DNA from: Bacteroidia bacterium | GTDB lineage: Bacteria > Bacteroidota > Bacteroidia > Bacteroidales > Azobacteroidaceae | Assembly: GCA_025996865.1 (NCBI GenBank) | Contig: BNTV01000004.1 | Location: 1-64,000, forward strand | Reading direction: 5' to 3' | Length of the DNA stretch: 64,000 nt | Part shown: positions 34,596-43,976 of the stretch, piece by piece | How positions within the stretch are numbered: the stretch's first letter is position 1 | How the letters are laid out: every line of letters starts with the position of its first letter | Made by a program: the position numbers and the translations under genes | The notes under the pieces: model-generated | What the model was told of the DNA's origin: nothing | The model's input: only the letters and a program-made list of their open reading frames with translations | The model's database searches: none

Positions 34596-35395
34596 TAAAA
34601 GAAGAATTTTTGAAAGAATGGAAAGCAGAATATCCTTGGGCAAATGAATTTGTTGAGCAGGATTTAATCATTGCCCGCTCGCTTGTGGAAATGTTTTCGG
34701 ACGATTTGTTGCGCAGTTCGCTGGCATTTCGGGGCGGGACGGCTTTGCACAAACTTTTTATCAAACCGCAGGTACGCTATTCGGAAGATATTGATTTGGT
34801 GCAAATCAGACACGAGCCGATAAATCCTGTGTTAAAAAGAATTAGAGAGGTGCTTTCGTTTTTGGGACAGAAACGAATTGTGAAACAGAAACTTCACAAT
34901 AATGTGATGGTTTACCATTTTGATACCGAAATTCCGCCTGTAATCAATATGCGGCTGAAAATCGAAATCAACACACGCGAACATCTGAATTTGTTGAGTT
35001 TACAGGAAATCCCTTTTGAAGTACAAAATGGTTGGTTTTCAGGCAAATGCAATATCACAACTTATCCTCTTGAAGAACTGTTAAGCACCAAATTCAAAGC
35101 TCTTTACGGACGGAAAAAAGGACGCGATTTGTTTGATATGTATTGGGCTTTAACGCATTGCGAGTTCGATATTGACAAGTTATTGTATTGCGGTAGAGAA
35201 CATTACAAGTTTGCCGGATTAAAATATCCGACCGACAAACAATTTATTCTGAATATGGAAGAAAAACTGTCTGATTACGAATATGTTAATGATATTTTTT
35301 CGATTATTCGGAGTGATATTGATTACAACCCGCAGAGAGCGTGGGATTTGGTAAAAGAAAAATTTAGAATTGAAAAACAATCGGATTGGCAATAG
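34592..35395 (+). CDS. abiEii: AbiEii/AbiGii-family nucleotidyltransferase toxin
   Basis: 267 residues. The nucleotidyltransferase signature is intact: FRGGTALHKL (Gly48, Gly49, Thr50) and SEDIDLV with Asp66 and Asp68. Further conserved parts are KIEINTREHLN and STKFKALYGRKKGRDLFDMY. AbiEii-type toxins transfer nucleotides to tRNA or other targets and abort phage infection. The last codons overlap the start region of a truncated GNAT gene, so the extreme C-terminus (KEKFRIEKQSDWQ) may have been altered. Confidence 0.9.
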   Translation: MIKEEFLKEWKAEYPWANEFVEQDLIIARSLVEMFSDDLLRSSLAFRGGTALHKLFIKPQVRYSEDIDLVQIRHEPINPVLKRIREVLSFLGQKRIVKQKLHNNVMVYHFDTEIPPVINMRLKIEINTREHLNLLSLQEIPFEVQNGWFSGKCNITTYPLEELLSTKFKALYGRKKGRDLFDMYWALTHCEFDIDKLLYCGREHYKFAGLKYPTDKQFILNMEEKLSDYEYVNDIFSIIRSDIDYNPQRAWDLVKEKFRIEKQSDWQ

Positions 35396-35397
35396 TA

Positions 35398-35655
35398 ATG
35401 GGCGATAAAGGATATACGGTTATTATTCGTGATGTAATTGTACTTCCTGAACATCAGGGAAAAGGCATAGGAAAAGAATTAATGCAGAAGGCAATGGATT
35501 ACATAAGAAAAAGGTATTTACAAAAAGGTCAAAAAGTATTCGTAAATTTAATGGCTGCAAAAAACAGAGAATCATTTTATAAACAATTTGGGTTTGAAGA
35601 AAGACCCAATGAAAAAGTTGGAGCAGGCATGTCTCAAATGATAGAATATGAGTAA
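35398..35655 (+). pseudogene. 5'-truncated GNAT acetyltransferase
   Basis: 85 codons from the ATG at 35398 contain only the C-terminal half: GYTVIIRDVIVLPEHQGKGI with the acetyl-CoA motif QGKGIGKEL, then FYKQFGFEERPNEKVGAGMS. The N-terminal about 55 residues are missing and the start abuts the AbiEii stop. The motif A loop is intact but the fold is incomplete. Confidence 0.75.
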
Positions 35656-35670
35656 ATAAAATATTGATTA

Positions 35671-36222
35671 ATGATGAAAGCGCTTTTGATTATTGACATG
35701 CAAACAGGAAGTTTCAAACCGTACTCCATTCGTTACAACACCACGCATACAATTGAACGGATTAATTTACTTTCGGAAAAGTTTCGCAGTTTAGGGTATC
35801 CTGTAATTTATATCAAACACGATGGAACAAAAGAAGATTGTTTTTTCCCGGATACTAAAGATTTTGAAATATTACCGGAATTAGTGCAAGAACCTTCGGA
35901 TATAGTTGTAGTAAAAGAAGCTAATGATGCTTTTTACAATACTGAATTACAATCTATTCTTGTTCGGGAAAATGTCGATGAATTATATATCTGCGGATGC
36001 GCTACCGATTTTTGTGTGGATGCAACGGTTAAATCTGCTCTGGTCAAAGACTTTAAAATATATATTGCTTCCGATGCTCACACCACGGCATCGCGCCCTC
36101 ACATAGACGCTCCAACAATAATACAGTATTACAATTGGTTATGGAGTGATTTGACCCCGACAAAACATAAAATATCCGTATGTTCTACCACAAATATTGT
36201 TGACAGTTTGCAAACGCCATGA
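35671..36222 (+). CDS. isochorismatase-like cysteine hydrolase
   Basis: 183 residues. The family triad is present: Asp9 in LLIIDMQTGSF, Lys82 in IVVVKEANDAFYNT and Cys115 in GCATDFCVDATVKSA. The cis-peptide region before the cysteine fits too. The length is right for a nicotinamidase/isochorismatase-like enzyme; substrate is not evident. It appears intact, the last gene before the second 350-bp direct repeat. Confidence 0.88.
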   Translation: MMKALLIIDMQTGSFKPYSIRYNTTHTIERINLLSEKFRSLGYPVIYIKHDGTKEDCFFPDTKDFEILPELVQEPSDIVVVKEANDAFYNTELQSILVRENVDELYICGCATDFCVDATVKSALVKDFKIYIASDAHTTASRPHIDAPTIIQYYNWLWSDLTPTKHKISVCSTTNIVDSLQTP

Positions 36223-36227
36223 ATATA

Positions 36228-36585
36228 AATTCTAATGATTATGATAACAGTTGAACGAACAAATTCGGATAATAAAGATTTTTCAAAAAAAATAATTTCT
36301 TAAAATTATTCGTTATGAATTTCATTTTTAAAGAATTATCGAACCCGCATCAGGGAAAATATCGAAGAGAACAGTAAATTCCTTGAAATCAGTTTGATTA
36401 TTACGAAAAAGGAATTTCAAAAACAGCATGTAGGCAAAAACATGATACTGTTTTGCGAGGAAGAAGCGAAACGGTTAAATTGTATCGGATTATGGCTTGT
36501 CAGCGGATTTGGAAGAGAAGAAACGGCTCATTCGTTTTATGACAAATTAGGGTTTTGTAAAACAGGGTACAGATTTAGAAAATAA
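36228..36585 (+). repeat. about 350-bp direct repeat, copy 2 (GNAT fragments)
   Basis: Nearly identical to 30945-31301, with the GNAT start at 36241, a second start near 36315 and the C-terminal piece ending at 36585. Differences are few (for example HSF context changed from ETV to ETA, and several silent changes). Confidence 0.75.
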
Positions 36586-36693
36586 TTGAAAACAAATTAT
36601 GGAATATGAGTAGATAAAATATTGATATATAAATTAATGTGAGTAAAAAAGTAACAGGTATATTTAATCATTTGAAATAAAACAAGAAAGAAG

Positions 36694-37368
36694 ATGAAAA
36701 TTTTAGTTATCGAAGACGAGCCTGAAATGGTAAAGACAATCGAATCCTTTTTGAGCAACGAAAAGTTTATCGTGGAAAAGGCGACAAACTACGATTCCGG
36801 CATCGAAAAGGTATTTTTGTATGAATATGACTGCATTTTACTGGATATTTCCTTACCCGGCGGGAGCGGCTTGAAAATTCTGGAAAAAATGAAAAAAGCC
36901 GGTGTCGCAGGAAATGTCATTATTATTTCGGCAAAAGATTCCATCGAGGATAAAATAACCGGACTGGATTTCGGGGCGGACGACTACCTGACAAAACCCT
37001 TTCATCTTGCCGAACTTCACGCCCGTATCAAAGCCGTGATGCGAAGAAAACAGCTGGACGGAAAGGAAATTCTTCACTTCGGGAATCTGTCGCTGGATTT
37101 CAAGAACCGCCTTGTCTTTGTCGATGAGGAAGAGTTGAAGTTGACCAGAAAAGAATTTGACATGCTCTCGTTTTTTGCCGCGAACACCAACCGTTTAATC
37201 ACCAAAGAAGCGCTTGCCGAACACGTTTGGGGCGACAATACCGATGCCGCCGATAACCTTGATTTTGTCTATTCGCAGATGAAAAATCTGAGGAAAAAAC
37301 TCAAAGACAGCGGTGCTGATATTGTAATAGAGAATGTTTACGGCATCGGATACAAATTGGATAAATAA
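36694..37368 (+). CDS. OmpR/PhoB-family response regulator
   Basis: 224 residues. The receiver domain (about 1-115) has the phosphoacceptor Asp51 in CILLDISLPGGSG, acidic residues at 7-9 and the LTKPF lysine. A winged-helix DNA-binding domain follows (about 125-224; LKLTRKEFDMLSFFAANTNR and VWGDNTDAADNLDFVYSQMK). The cognate histidine kinase starts 29 bases downstream. This kind of pair in Bacteroidales often lies close to PepSY-like genes; one is found at 52784. Confidence 0.95.
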   Translation: MKILVIEDEPEMVKTIESFLSNEKFIVEKATNYDSGIEKVFLYEYDCILLDISLPGGSGLKILEKMKKAGVAGNVIIISAKDSIEDKITGLDFGADDYLTKPFHLAELHARIKAVMRRKQLDGKEILHFGNLSLDFKNRLVFVDEEELKLTRKEFDMLSFFAANTNRLITKEALAEHVWGDNTDAADNLDFVYSQMKNLRKKLKDSGADIVIENVYGIGYKLDK

Positions 37369-37397
37369 CACAGGCTTACCAATCATAATTTAAAAAA

Positions 37398-38669
37398 ATG
37401 AAACTTGTCAACCATTTAGTTCTTCGATTATCAACGACGTTTATTGTGGTATTGTTCGTTTGGTCGGTCGCGTACTTTTTCCTCCAGATGAACGAAATTT
37501 ACGATGGCATCGACGAAGGTCTGAACAATCTGAAACAGGAGTTTATCATCAAGGCAAACACGACCGAAGGTTTTGTTGCCGACATGGTCAAATATAATCC
37601 GCTTAACATTATTGTAGAAGAAATTTCTGCCGAAGACGCCCGCGCTTTTCAGGAAACCTATTCGGCGACAACAGTCTATTTCCCTTCCGAACTGGAAAAG
37701 GAAGAAGTACGCATGCTCACGACCGCCTTCCGGTGCGAATCGGATAAAAAATACTACCGGCTGAAAATCTTCACATCTACCGTCGAAAGCGACGATTTGG
37801 TAAAAAACATACTTTACATGCTTGCCGGTTTATGGATTGTTTTGGCGTTAGCGCTTGTCTTTTTAGCAAAGAAAATTATTTTTAAAAGCAGCAAACCGTT
37901 CAGGAAACTGCTTGCCGCGCTGACTGATTTTCAGATGGACAAGTCGAAAATGATAAGCTTCGAACCGACAAGCATCGACGAATACAGGGAGTTGAACAAA
38001 GTGGTAGAAAAGTTTTTGCAGGAAAACATGCAGGCTTTCGTCAATCAAAAAAACTTCATCGAAAACATGTCTCACGAGCTGCAAACGCCGCTTGCCATTG
38101 CCCTCAACAAGATGGAGCTGATGTTGAACGATAAAACATTAAATCGCCGGCAACTGGAAGAAATCAATACAACGCTGCAAATTCTCAACCGCATGAAAAA
38201 ACTCAACTCCGGCTTGCTGCTGCTGGCGAAAATAAAAAATAAACAGTTTGAGGACAACGAGCTGAACTTGAATACGGTGTTTGACGAAACGGTGAATAAT
38301 TTCGAACACCTTATCGAATACCGGAAAATTAAACTTCAGACAGTAAATAATGCACAGATTACAGTCCGGATGAATGTTGATTTGGCTTATGTCATGGCAA
38401 GCAATCTGCTGAAAAATGCCATTTCATATAACGTGCAAGGCGGAGAAATAAGCATCGTCTTCAACCCCGGTTCCATCACGATTGCCAATGACGGAGAGCC
38501 TCCCGAAAACAGTAACCGGCAGATATTCGACCGCTATTTTTCTGCCGCCGACGATAACCGGTCTTTCGGTTTGGGCTTGTCCATCGTAAAATCCATTGCC
38601 GACAGATACCGGTTCGACATCAGCTACCGGTACGACAGCAAGCACATTATTACGCTAATCATTTTGTAG
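37398..38669 (+). CDS. membrane sensor histidine kinase
   Basis: 423 residues. Two membrane spans (about 8-29 and 136-158) enclose a small periplasmic sensor. Then follow a linker, the HisKA dimerisation domain with the phosphorylated His226 in IENMSHELQTPLAIAL, and an ATPase domain with N box NLLKNAISYN, G1 ITIANDGEPP and G2 SFGLGLSIVKSIADRY. It should phosphorylate the response regulator encoded just before it. The signal is not evident. Confidence 0.95.
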   Translation: MKLVNHLVLRLSTTFIVVLFVWSVAYFFLQMNEIYDGIDEGLNNLKQEFIIKANTTEGFVADMVKYNPLNIIVEEISAEDARAFQETYSATTVYFPSELEKEEVRMLTTAFRCESDKKYYRLKIFTSTVESDDLVKNILYMLAGLWIVLALALVFLAKKIIFKSSKPFRKLLAALTDFQMDKSKMISFEPTSIDEYRELNKVVEKFLQENMQAFVNQKNFIENMSHELQTPLAIALNKMELMLNDKTLNRRQLEEINTTLQILNRMKKLNSGLLLLAKIKNKQFEDNELNLNTVFDETVNNFEHLIEYRKIKLQTVNNAQITVRMNVDLAYVMASNLLKNAISYNVQGGEISIVFNPGSITIANDGEPPENSNRQIFDRYFSAADDNRSFGLGLSIVKSIADRYRFDISYRYDSKHIITLIIL

Positions 38670-38715
38670 GCAAATGGAACACATTTTCGATGCCGACTTC
38701 CGACGATTGGCTCAA

Positions 38716-38977
38716 TTTGTTTATTAATAAACTTTTCGTATTTTTGTGCATGCTATAAATAGAACACAATGCGACATCGGATATATTACGCTCCTCCGCC
38801 ACCGCTTGACACTGCGAAATTAAGTGAGTCGCGCTTCGTAACTCTTGAATTATCAAGGGATAAGAAATTTTACGGGGGGGCAAATAGCTCATTTACAGTA
38901 AGTTACAAAACAACAGCAATACTATTTTTAAAAAAACCTTCGGGAAGGATTCAACTCTTTTTCCCGAAGGTTTTTTT
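38716..38977 (+). ncRNA. promoter, leader RNA and intrinsic terminator, copy 1
   Basis: A perfect Bacteroidetes promoter is present: TTTG (38716-38719), a 19-bp spacer, TATTTTTG (38739-38746). Transcription from about 38753 would run about 225 nt to an intrinsic terminator with stem AACCTTCGGGAA (38935-38946) / TTCCCGAAGGTT (38961-38972) and a U-run ending at 38977, 52 bases before the next start codon. A close copy is at 47355-47621. It is either a small RNA or an attenuating leader for the secreted-protein genes behind it. Confidence 0.6.
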
Positions 38978-39029
38978 GTTGGTATATTCTCAATGAATTA
39001 TTAACGATTCCGGAAGGAAGATAAACACA

Positions 39030-40541
39030 ATGAAAAAAATGAAAAGTAATTTGAAAATTGTAGCAGTGGCAAGCGTAATTTTTTTCACGCTCACTGCACA
39101 GGCACAGTCCGTCAAAGGTCCCGAACGCGAAATCGCGTTTACAGTCCAACCGCAGGGCAACAAAAACGGTTACGAAGTGAAAATCACGCTCAAGTACCGT
39201 TTTCAACTTTGCGTTGATAAAATTACGCTCGATGGTTACCGCACCAAACATGAGCCGCAAGCCTATTGGTACAACAATAAACGCTACACTTATCTGGATT
39301 TGGATGAACTGAACAGGAAAAACAACACTGCCTTGAAATTTGCCCCTGCCGACCAACACCTCTGTCCGAATTTAGACTTTACGGCTGACATTTATGCCTA
39401 TCGGGAGCAAGTGAAAGGCGGCGGTTTAAATGTGGGCGAACCTCAATTATATGCCAAAGGCGAATGGTTTTGGGTAAATTTGTCGAGTTGGGGCAGCTGC
39501 CTCGGCGACTACGGAGGTAAATACCAAGGTTACGAAAATGAAATGAGCGCCGCGCGAAAAAACCGCATAGGCGACCTGTTTCTTAAAAACATTAAACCCA
39601 AAGACAGCCCCTCGCGCGATTACGCTATCGAAAATGCTTTGGGCGGCAAGGCGCAACGCCCCCTCGAAACATTCAAAGACGTGAAACAGGTAACCGAAAA
39701 CCTGAAAAACGAGGCAAAATCAGCAGTCGCAGAACGCGCAAATGCCCAAAAACAGTCGAAAAACGGAAAAAGCCAATCTGTTGACGACCTCCTCAACAGC
39801 ACCGGTCGTGCCGAAAAACAACAAGACCTCGACGCCCTGCTCGGCAGCACCGGTTACAGCAAGCAGGAACAGACCAACCGCAACCTGACACAAGCCGATG
39901 CCACTGCCGCAAACATAAGCTCATTCAGCGACCGCACACGCCTTGTCGAAGCCCAAAAACTCTACCAAAAAGCCCTTGCCGATGAGCCTAACAACTCCCA
40001 TGCCGCTAATCAACTGAAAAGGGTGGAGTGGATTTTGAAAAATTACGGCGTGGAAATCAATGGCGTGACTTGGGCTATAAGTAATGTGGGCAAACCGAAA
40101 GAGTTTGTTGCAAATCCGCAGGAAAAAGGCGAATATTATACTTGGCAAGAAGCAATAAATGCTTGTCCGGAAGGTTGGCGATTAGCGACAGAAGCAGAAT
40201 TGGAAAATCTTGTTAAATCGACTAACGGCGAATGGACAGAAAAGGGTTACGAATATGCAGATGGAAAATTATTTCTTCCTGCTGCTGGCTATGCTGGAAC
40301 ACACGGCAAAGTGGGTGCTGGCTGGCGCGGCTGTTATTGGAGTAGCAGTAAAGGAACTTGGGGAGATGATAGTTATCATTACCTGTTTTTCTCTAATAAT
40401 CACAACATAGTGTTGTCTAATTGGGGTTTCACAAACAGAGCAAAAGAAGAAAATAAAAATAACGATGAAACAGAAATTTTTAGTACTATTGGCGGAAATG
40501 GTTTTTCTGTCCGCTGTGTATTGGATAATAAACAAAAATAA
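39030..40541 (+). CDS. secreted FISUMP-domain protein 1
   Basis: 503 residues with a signal peptide ending near TAQAQ. The first 200 residues are an unrecognised beta-rich region, followed by a low-complexity Gln/Asn/Ser linker (about 235-310) and a short TPR-like helix pair (LYQKALADEPNNSHAANQLK). The C-terminal FISUMP domain (about 340-500) has the marks WAISNVGKP, YYTWQEAINACPEGWRLATE, LFLPAAGYAG, GCYWSSS and FSVRCV. FISUMP domains occur on many Bacteroidetes and Fibrobacter surface proteins; the ligand is unknown. It is first behind the leader RNA. Confidence 0.85.
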   Translation: MKKMKSNLKIVAVASVIFFTLTAQAQSVKGPEREIAFTVQPQGNKNGYEVKITLKYRFQLCVDKITLDGYRTKHEPQAYWYNNKRYTYLDLDELNRKNNTALKFAPADQHLCPNLDFTADIYAYREQVKGGGLNVGEPQLYAKGEWFWVNLSSWGSCLGDYGGKYQGYENEMSAARKNRIGDLFLKNIKPKDSPSRDYAIENALGGKAQRPLETFKDVKQVTENLKNEAKSAVAERANAQKQSKNGKSQSVDDLLNSTGRAEKQQDLDALLGSTGYSKQEQTNRNLTQADATAANISSFSDRTRLVEAQKLYQKALADEPNNSHAANQLKRVEWILKNYGVEINGVTWAISNVGKPKEFVANPQEKGEYYTWQEAINACPEGWRLATEAELENLVKSTNGEWTEKGYEYADGKLFLPAAGYAGTHGKVGAGWRGCYWSSSKGTWGDDSYHYLFFSNNHNIVLSNWGFTNRAKEENKNNDETEIFSTIGGNGFSVRCVLDNKQK

Positions 40542-40574
40542 ATTAATAATTTTTAAAGAAAAGGAGATTAAAAA

Positions 40575-42410
40575 ATGAAAAAAGTAGTATTAACAACAGC
40601 AATTATCTGCTTGGTAAGTAGTTTCGCCTTTGGGCAAGAGCCAACAAATGACAATACAGGTTCTTCAACAAAAAAAGATACCGCATCTGTGGTTTTACAG
40701 CAAAAACTAGAAAACTTGCTTGTCGAACAAGGCATCTTAATTAAGGGGAGACAATTAGATGATGAAACAGCAAAAAGACTAAAAAAGAAGCAAAAAAAGG
40801 ACGAATTAACTCTGGAAGAAGAACAAAGACTTGCAAATCACGAAAACTATATATATTACAAGGACTTGCGTAAGTTATTGCTTGACCGCAGATTTACAAT
40901 TCCTGAGGAGTTCAAAAAAAGCACAATAAAAGACTCTTTCCCAATGATTGGAATTGATGCACTGATGTGCCGAATAATTTGGGACAAAGACATAAACTCT
41001 TTGAAAAACCAAACAGGATTGGATTTTTCTGCAAAATACAGCAAACTGCCCGATAAAGATACCGAAAATTCCTATTCTTTTTACCGTTTAAACTATACTT
41101 CTGACAATCTTTTTGAAGGCAAATTGGATGCGGAATTGGGCATTGATTTGCCGTTTTATCAAAACAAGTTATACGCCAATGCAGAAAAAAATGACAATCA
41201 AAAATATTCTTTCGGAATGATAGCAGGGCTTTTTGAAAACAAACTTGCCTCTATTTTTGAAAATGTAAAAACAATGAACTGCAAACCGGAAGAATTTGAA
41301 GCTGTCTATCAATTGTGGGAAGAATATGCCAAATCCGATAAAAAAGATAATAATGCCTACCTTATCAAGAGTTTCTACGGGTATTGGTTTTATTATTTCA
41401 TGGGAAGAAACAAAACGGATAATCTCACCATAGGTACCGATTTAAAATCAAGTGGCAGTTATTTATTAAACTGGAATCTTGAAATGAATCTCTTAAACAA
41501 CCTTGTTACCAAAATTAAACAATCTACAGGGAGCCATAATACATATATGTTTAACGAGCCAAACACTCTAAAACTTCCCACAAAACAACAGATAAAAGAA
41601 TGTTGGAAAAATTTGTATGCAACTAATCAATTTTTAGATATAAAACCGACAACGACACAACTTCAAGCAGATAAGCCATTGACTTTAACTGTAAAATTTG
41701 GTCCTGTGTTTTACAAAGATGGAGTCCCTGACGATAATCCCACAATAGAAATTGATAAACAATATTGGCAAACGAAAATGCAACCGGGACGCGCTTTAAT
41801 AAAAGACGTAAGATTGATAAAAGATAAAATAAAAATAAACGGACTATACTATGATTGTGAAATTGAAATTGACAGTGATAATGATGCTCTCGCAGAAATA
41901 AAAAATATCAATCAAGAAGCAATTCCTGTTGATTTGAATCTGCGACTGTTCCATAGAACAGGAACAGATTCGTTATGCGTGGAATACCATCCCGTAAAAC
42001 TCGAAATAGAATTGTTACCGAAAGTTATTAAACCCGACCATCTTGAAATAGCAAGACCTGAACATTATGGGAATAATTACAAATATGTTGTGCCTGTAAA
42101 AATTTTGCCGGTGAGCAACAGTTATTATAGTGGATTCACAATAAACGACACTCTAACTAAAGTAACAAAATACGATGGCATAGATGTATCGACCGAAGGC
42201 TATAGAAAAATTATAGCCAGATTTAAACCGGGAACAGGTGCTGATGCAATAAATGAATATCAATGTACATTAACGATTCCAAAAGATTCTGTTTATTATT
42301 TTAACGGAAACCCGGAACATGATATTGAAATAAATGTTCATTTAAAGAAAGGTACACGCAATTATGACAAACCATTAAAATTCTATATAAAAGAGTTTAA
42401 GTATTATTAA
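40575..42410 (+). CDS. secreted protein of unknown function
   Basis: 611 residues with a signal peptide ending near FAFGQ. The N-terminal 80 residues form a charged coiled-coil-like segment (RQLDDETAKRLKKKQKKDEL). The middle is mixed, and the C-terminal third looks like repeated beta-sandwich domains (LTLTVKFGPVFYKDG; VDLNLRLFHRTGTDSLCVEY; YQCTLTIPKDSVYYFNG). No family is recognised. It starts 33 bases after FISUMP protein 1 behind an AAGGAG site, so the three genes 39030-43559 are probably one operon. Confidence 0.75.
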   Translation: MKKVVLTTAIICLVSSFAFGQEPTNDNTGSSTKKDTASVVLQQKLENLLVEQGILIKGRQLDDETAKRLKKKQKKDELTLEEEQRLANHENYIYYKDLRKLLLDRRFTIPEEFKKSTIKDSFPMIGIDALMCRIIWDKDINSLKNQTGLDFSAKYSKLPDKDTENSYSFYRLNYTSDNLFEGKLDAELGIDLPFYQNKLYANAEKNDNQKYSFGMIAGLFENKLASIFENVKTMNCKPEEFEAVYQLWEEYAKSDKKDNNAYLIKSFYGYWFYYFMGRNKTDNLTIGTDLKSSGSYLLNWNLEMNLLNNLVTKIKQSTGSHNTYMFNEPNTLKLPTKQQIKECWKNLYATNQFLDIKPTTTQLQADKPLTLTVKFGPVFYKDGVPDDNPTIEIDKQYWQTKMQPGRALIKDVRLIKDKIKINGLYYDCEIEIDSDNDALAEIKNINQEAIPVDLNLRLFHRTGTDSLCVEYHPVKLEIELLPKVIKPDHLEIARPEHYGNNYKYVVPVKILPVSNSYYSGFTINDTLTKVTKYDGIDVSTEGYRKIIARFKPGTGADAINEYQCTLTIPKDSVYYFNGNPEHDIEINVHLKKGTRNYDKPLKFYIKEFKYY

Positions 42411-42449
42411 AATAATTGAAATAAAAAACAAGAATAAATAAATATCAAT

Positions 42450-43559
42450 ATGAAAACAAGAATCATTCTAATTTCACTTTTCTGCATTTTTGCAGCAAGT
42501 ACGCAGGCACAAGGCATAGCCGAATGGCTGCAAACCGCGCGAACCGCCTTTGAAAACGGCGAATACCGCACCGTATTAACTAATGTAGCAAAAATCGAAG
42601 AGGAGGTAGGCAGCGCCACTAAACCTGCCACCGCCTACCTGCGCATTATGAGCCACTACCGGCTGCGCGAGTACGAAAAATGTGTATCTTCGGCAAATGC
42701 CTATCTTGCCGCAAAGCCTGCACAGGACGAAACGCTGACGGAAATCCGCACCGCGCTTTCCGATGCAAAAGAGCAAATCCGCCTTGCAGAAGCAGCGCGT
42801 CAGAAAAAACTTGCCACCGAAAAAGAAGCACAACGCAAACAAGCCGCTCTTGAAAAAGAAGCCGCCACCGAATGGGAAAAACTCAAAACTTCGGACGACA
42901 TTACGGCAATCAATGCCTTTGCCCAAAAATACGCCGGAACGCCACAGGAAAAGTTGGCAAAACAGCGTTCCGTAGCATTGTTGGAAGAGAAACAGCGGCA
43001 GGAAAAAATTGAATGGGAACAAGAATTTGCACAACTTTCAGCACTTGAATATGTAGAAATCAACGGCGTGAAGTGGGCAACGCGAAATTGCGGTTTGCCG
43101 GGTACTTTCGTCAAAAATAGTCTGGATTTGGGAGAAAGCGGCTATACTTACAGAATTCGTGACTTCAACCGCAACTATGCATTTCATCCAAAAAAGGCTT
43201 GTCCCAAAGGGTGGCGACTGCCCACCAAAGAAGAATTTGAATTGCTTTTACAGGCAAACAGTTCGGATATAAACAAAACCATAAATGGAGAATTATTTGT
43301 GGGGCGATTGTTTATTGATGGTAACAAAAAACTGTTTTTCCCATATAGAAAAGATAAAGGGGAAGATAACCATACTTACGTTTGGGGAGGATATTGGAGT
43401 GGTACAAAAATACCACGGAAAGAAAGAGAGGTTATAAATGATTATTACTATATGAATCTTACTAAAAACGGTCATTTTAGGAGTACTTCCAAACCCAAAG
43501 TAGAAAAAACTATATCTGGATACAATTATGCGGTTCGTTGCGTTTGCGAAGAAAAATAA
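42450..43559 (+). CDS. secreted FISUMP-domain protein 2
   Basis: 369 residues. It has a signal peptide (to about STQAQ), a helical TPR-like region (about 22-120), an Ala/Lys/Glu-rich coiled coil (about 110-150; KKLATEKEAQRKQAALEKEA), and a C-terminal FISUMP domain with VKWATRNCGLPG, ACPKGWRLPTKEEFELLL and YAVRCV. Its layout resembles FISUMP protein 1, with a different N-terminal part. It is followed by a REP-like palindrome cluster. Confidence 0.85.
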   Translation: MKTRIILISLFCIFAASTQAQGIAEWLQTARTAFENGEYRTVLTNVAKIEEEVGSATKPATAYLRIMSHYRLREYEKCVSSANAYLAAKPAQDETLTEIRTALSDAKEQIRLAEAARQKKLATEKEAQRKQAALEKEAATEWEKLKTSDDITAINAFAQKYAGTPQEKLAKQRSVALLEEKQRQEKIEWEQEFAQLSALEYVEINGVKWATRNCGLPGTFVKNSLDLGESGYTYRIRDFNRNYAFHPKKACPKGWRLPTKEEFELLLQANSSDINKTINGELFVGRLFIDGNKKLFFPYRKDKGEDNHTYVWGGYWSGTKIPRKEREVINDYYYMNLTKNGHFRSTSKPKVEKTISGYNYAVRCVCEEK

Positions 43560-43671
43560 AATTTTGAAAATCGTCTAAAAAATTAATTCAAAAAAATGGC
43601 AAGTACGATACAAAAAACCGAACAACCTGCTGCCTGTCTGCAATTTCTGATTGAGATATACAAGAGTAGTC

Positions 43672-43819
43672 CTGCCTTTCAGGCAGCGGTCGGCTCGCGA
43701 TGTCAATCCGCAAACTGCGCTACGCTTGTATGCGGTTATGAAAATGCCGTCTTTCAGACGATTAGCGCCGCCCGACCTGAAAGGTCATATCTTCATAACC
43801 GCAGGTCAGCGACCTGCGG
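43672..43819. repeat. REP-like cluster of short palindromes
   Basis: Four palindromes lie in 150 bp: CTGCCTTTCAGGCAG (43672-43686), CGTCTTTCAGACG (43748-43760), GACCTGAAAGGTC (43774-43786) and CCGCAGGTCAGCGACCTGCGG shortened here to its arms CCGCAGGTC/GACCTGCGG (43799-43819). TGCGGTTATGAA near 43731 pairs with TTCATAACCGCA near 43792. An open frame of 85 codons across the cluster is not credible as a gene. The gap 43560-43976 otherwise holds only the next palindrome. Confidence 0.65.
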
Positions 43820-43924
43820 AAAAAGCACGAATAATAACAACTGCCTGAATTGAAAATCGGCGGTAGCCAAAGGCAGAGTGGTATTTATTAAAAAAGCGAA
43901 GACGAGCCGTTTTAATTAGCACTT

Positions 43925-43957
43925 AAACCTGTTAGGTCTCGAAGACCTAACAGGTTT
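43925..43957. repeat. 33-nt perfect palindrome
   Basis: AAACCTGTTAGGTCT, a CGA loop and AGACCTAACAGGTTT form a perfect 15-bp stem. A palindrome of the same architecture is at 49957-49989, and a deleted copy is at 45421-45440. No U-run follows, so it is not a standard terminator. Confidence 0.7.
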
Positions 43958-43976
43958 GGCTGAAAGTTGATTTTAT

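Noticed and set aside
19738..38700. Chromosomal superintegron
   Set aside because: Small genes with repeated short sequences suggested gene cassettes, but no integrase and no attC-like sites with the right folds were seen, and genes lie on both strands.
38756..38880. Conserved minus-strand frame across both leader copies
   Set aside because: A frame of about 47 codons is open in both copies on the minus strand, but the copies are near-identical DNA, so conservation says nothing about coding; promoter and terminator both point to the plus strand.
38753..38977. T-box or known riboswitch in the leader RNA
   Set aside because: I could not find T-box landmarks or the cores of common riboswitches; the element is reported only as an unclassified leader or small RNA.
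43596..43853. 85-codon frame after FISUMP protein 2
   Set aside because: It runs through four small palindromes and has no recognisable protein sequence; the region is a REP-like cluster.
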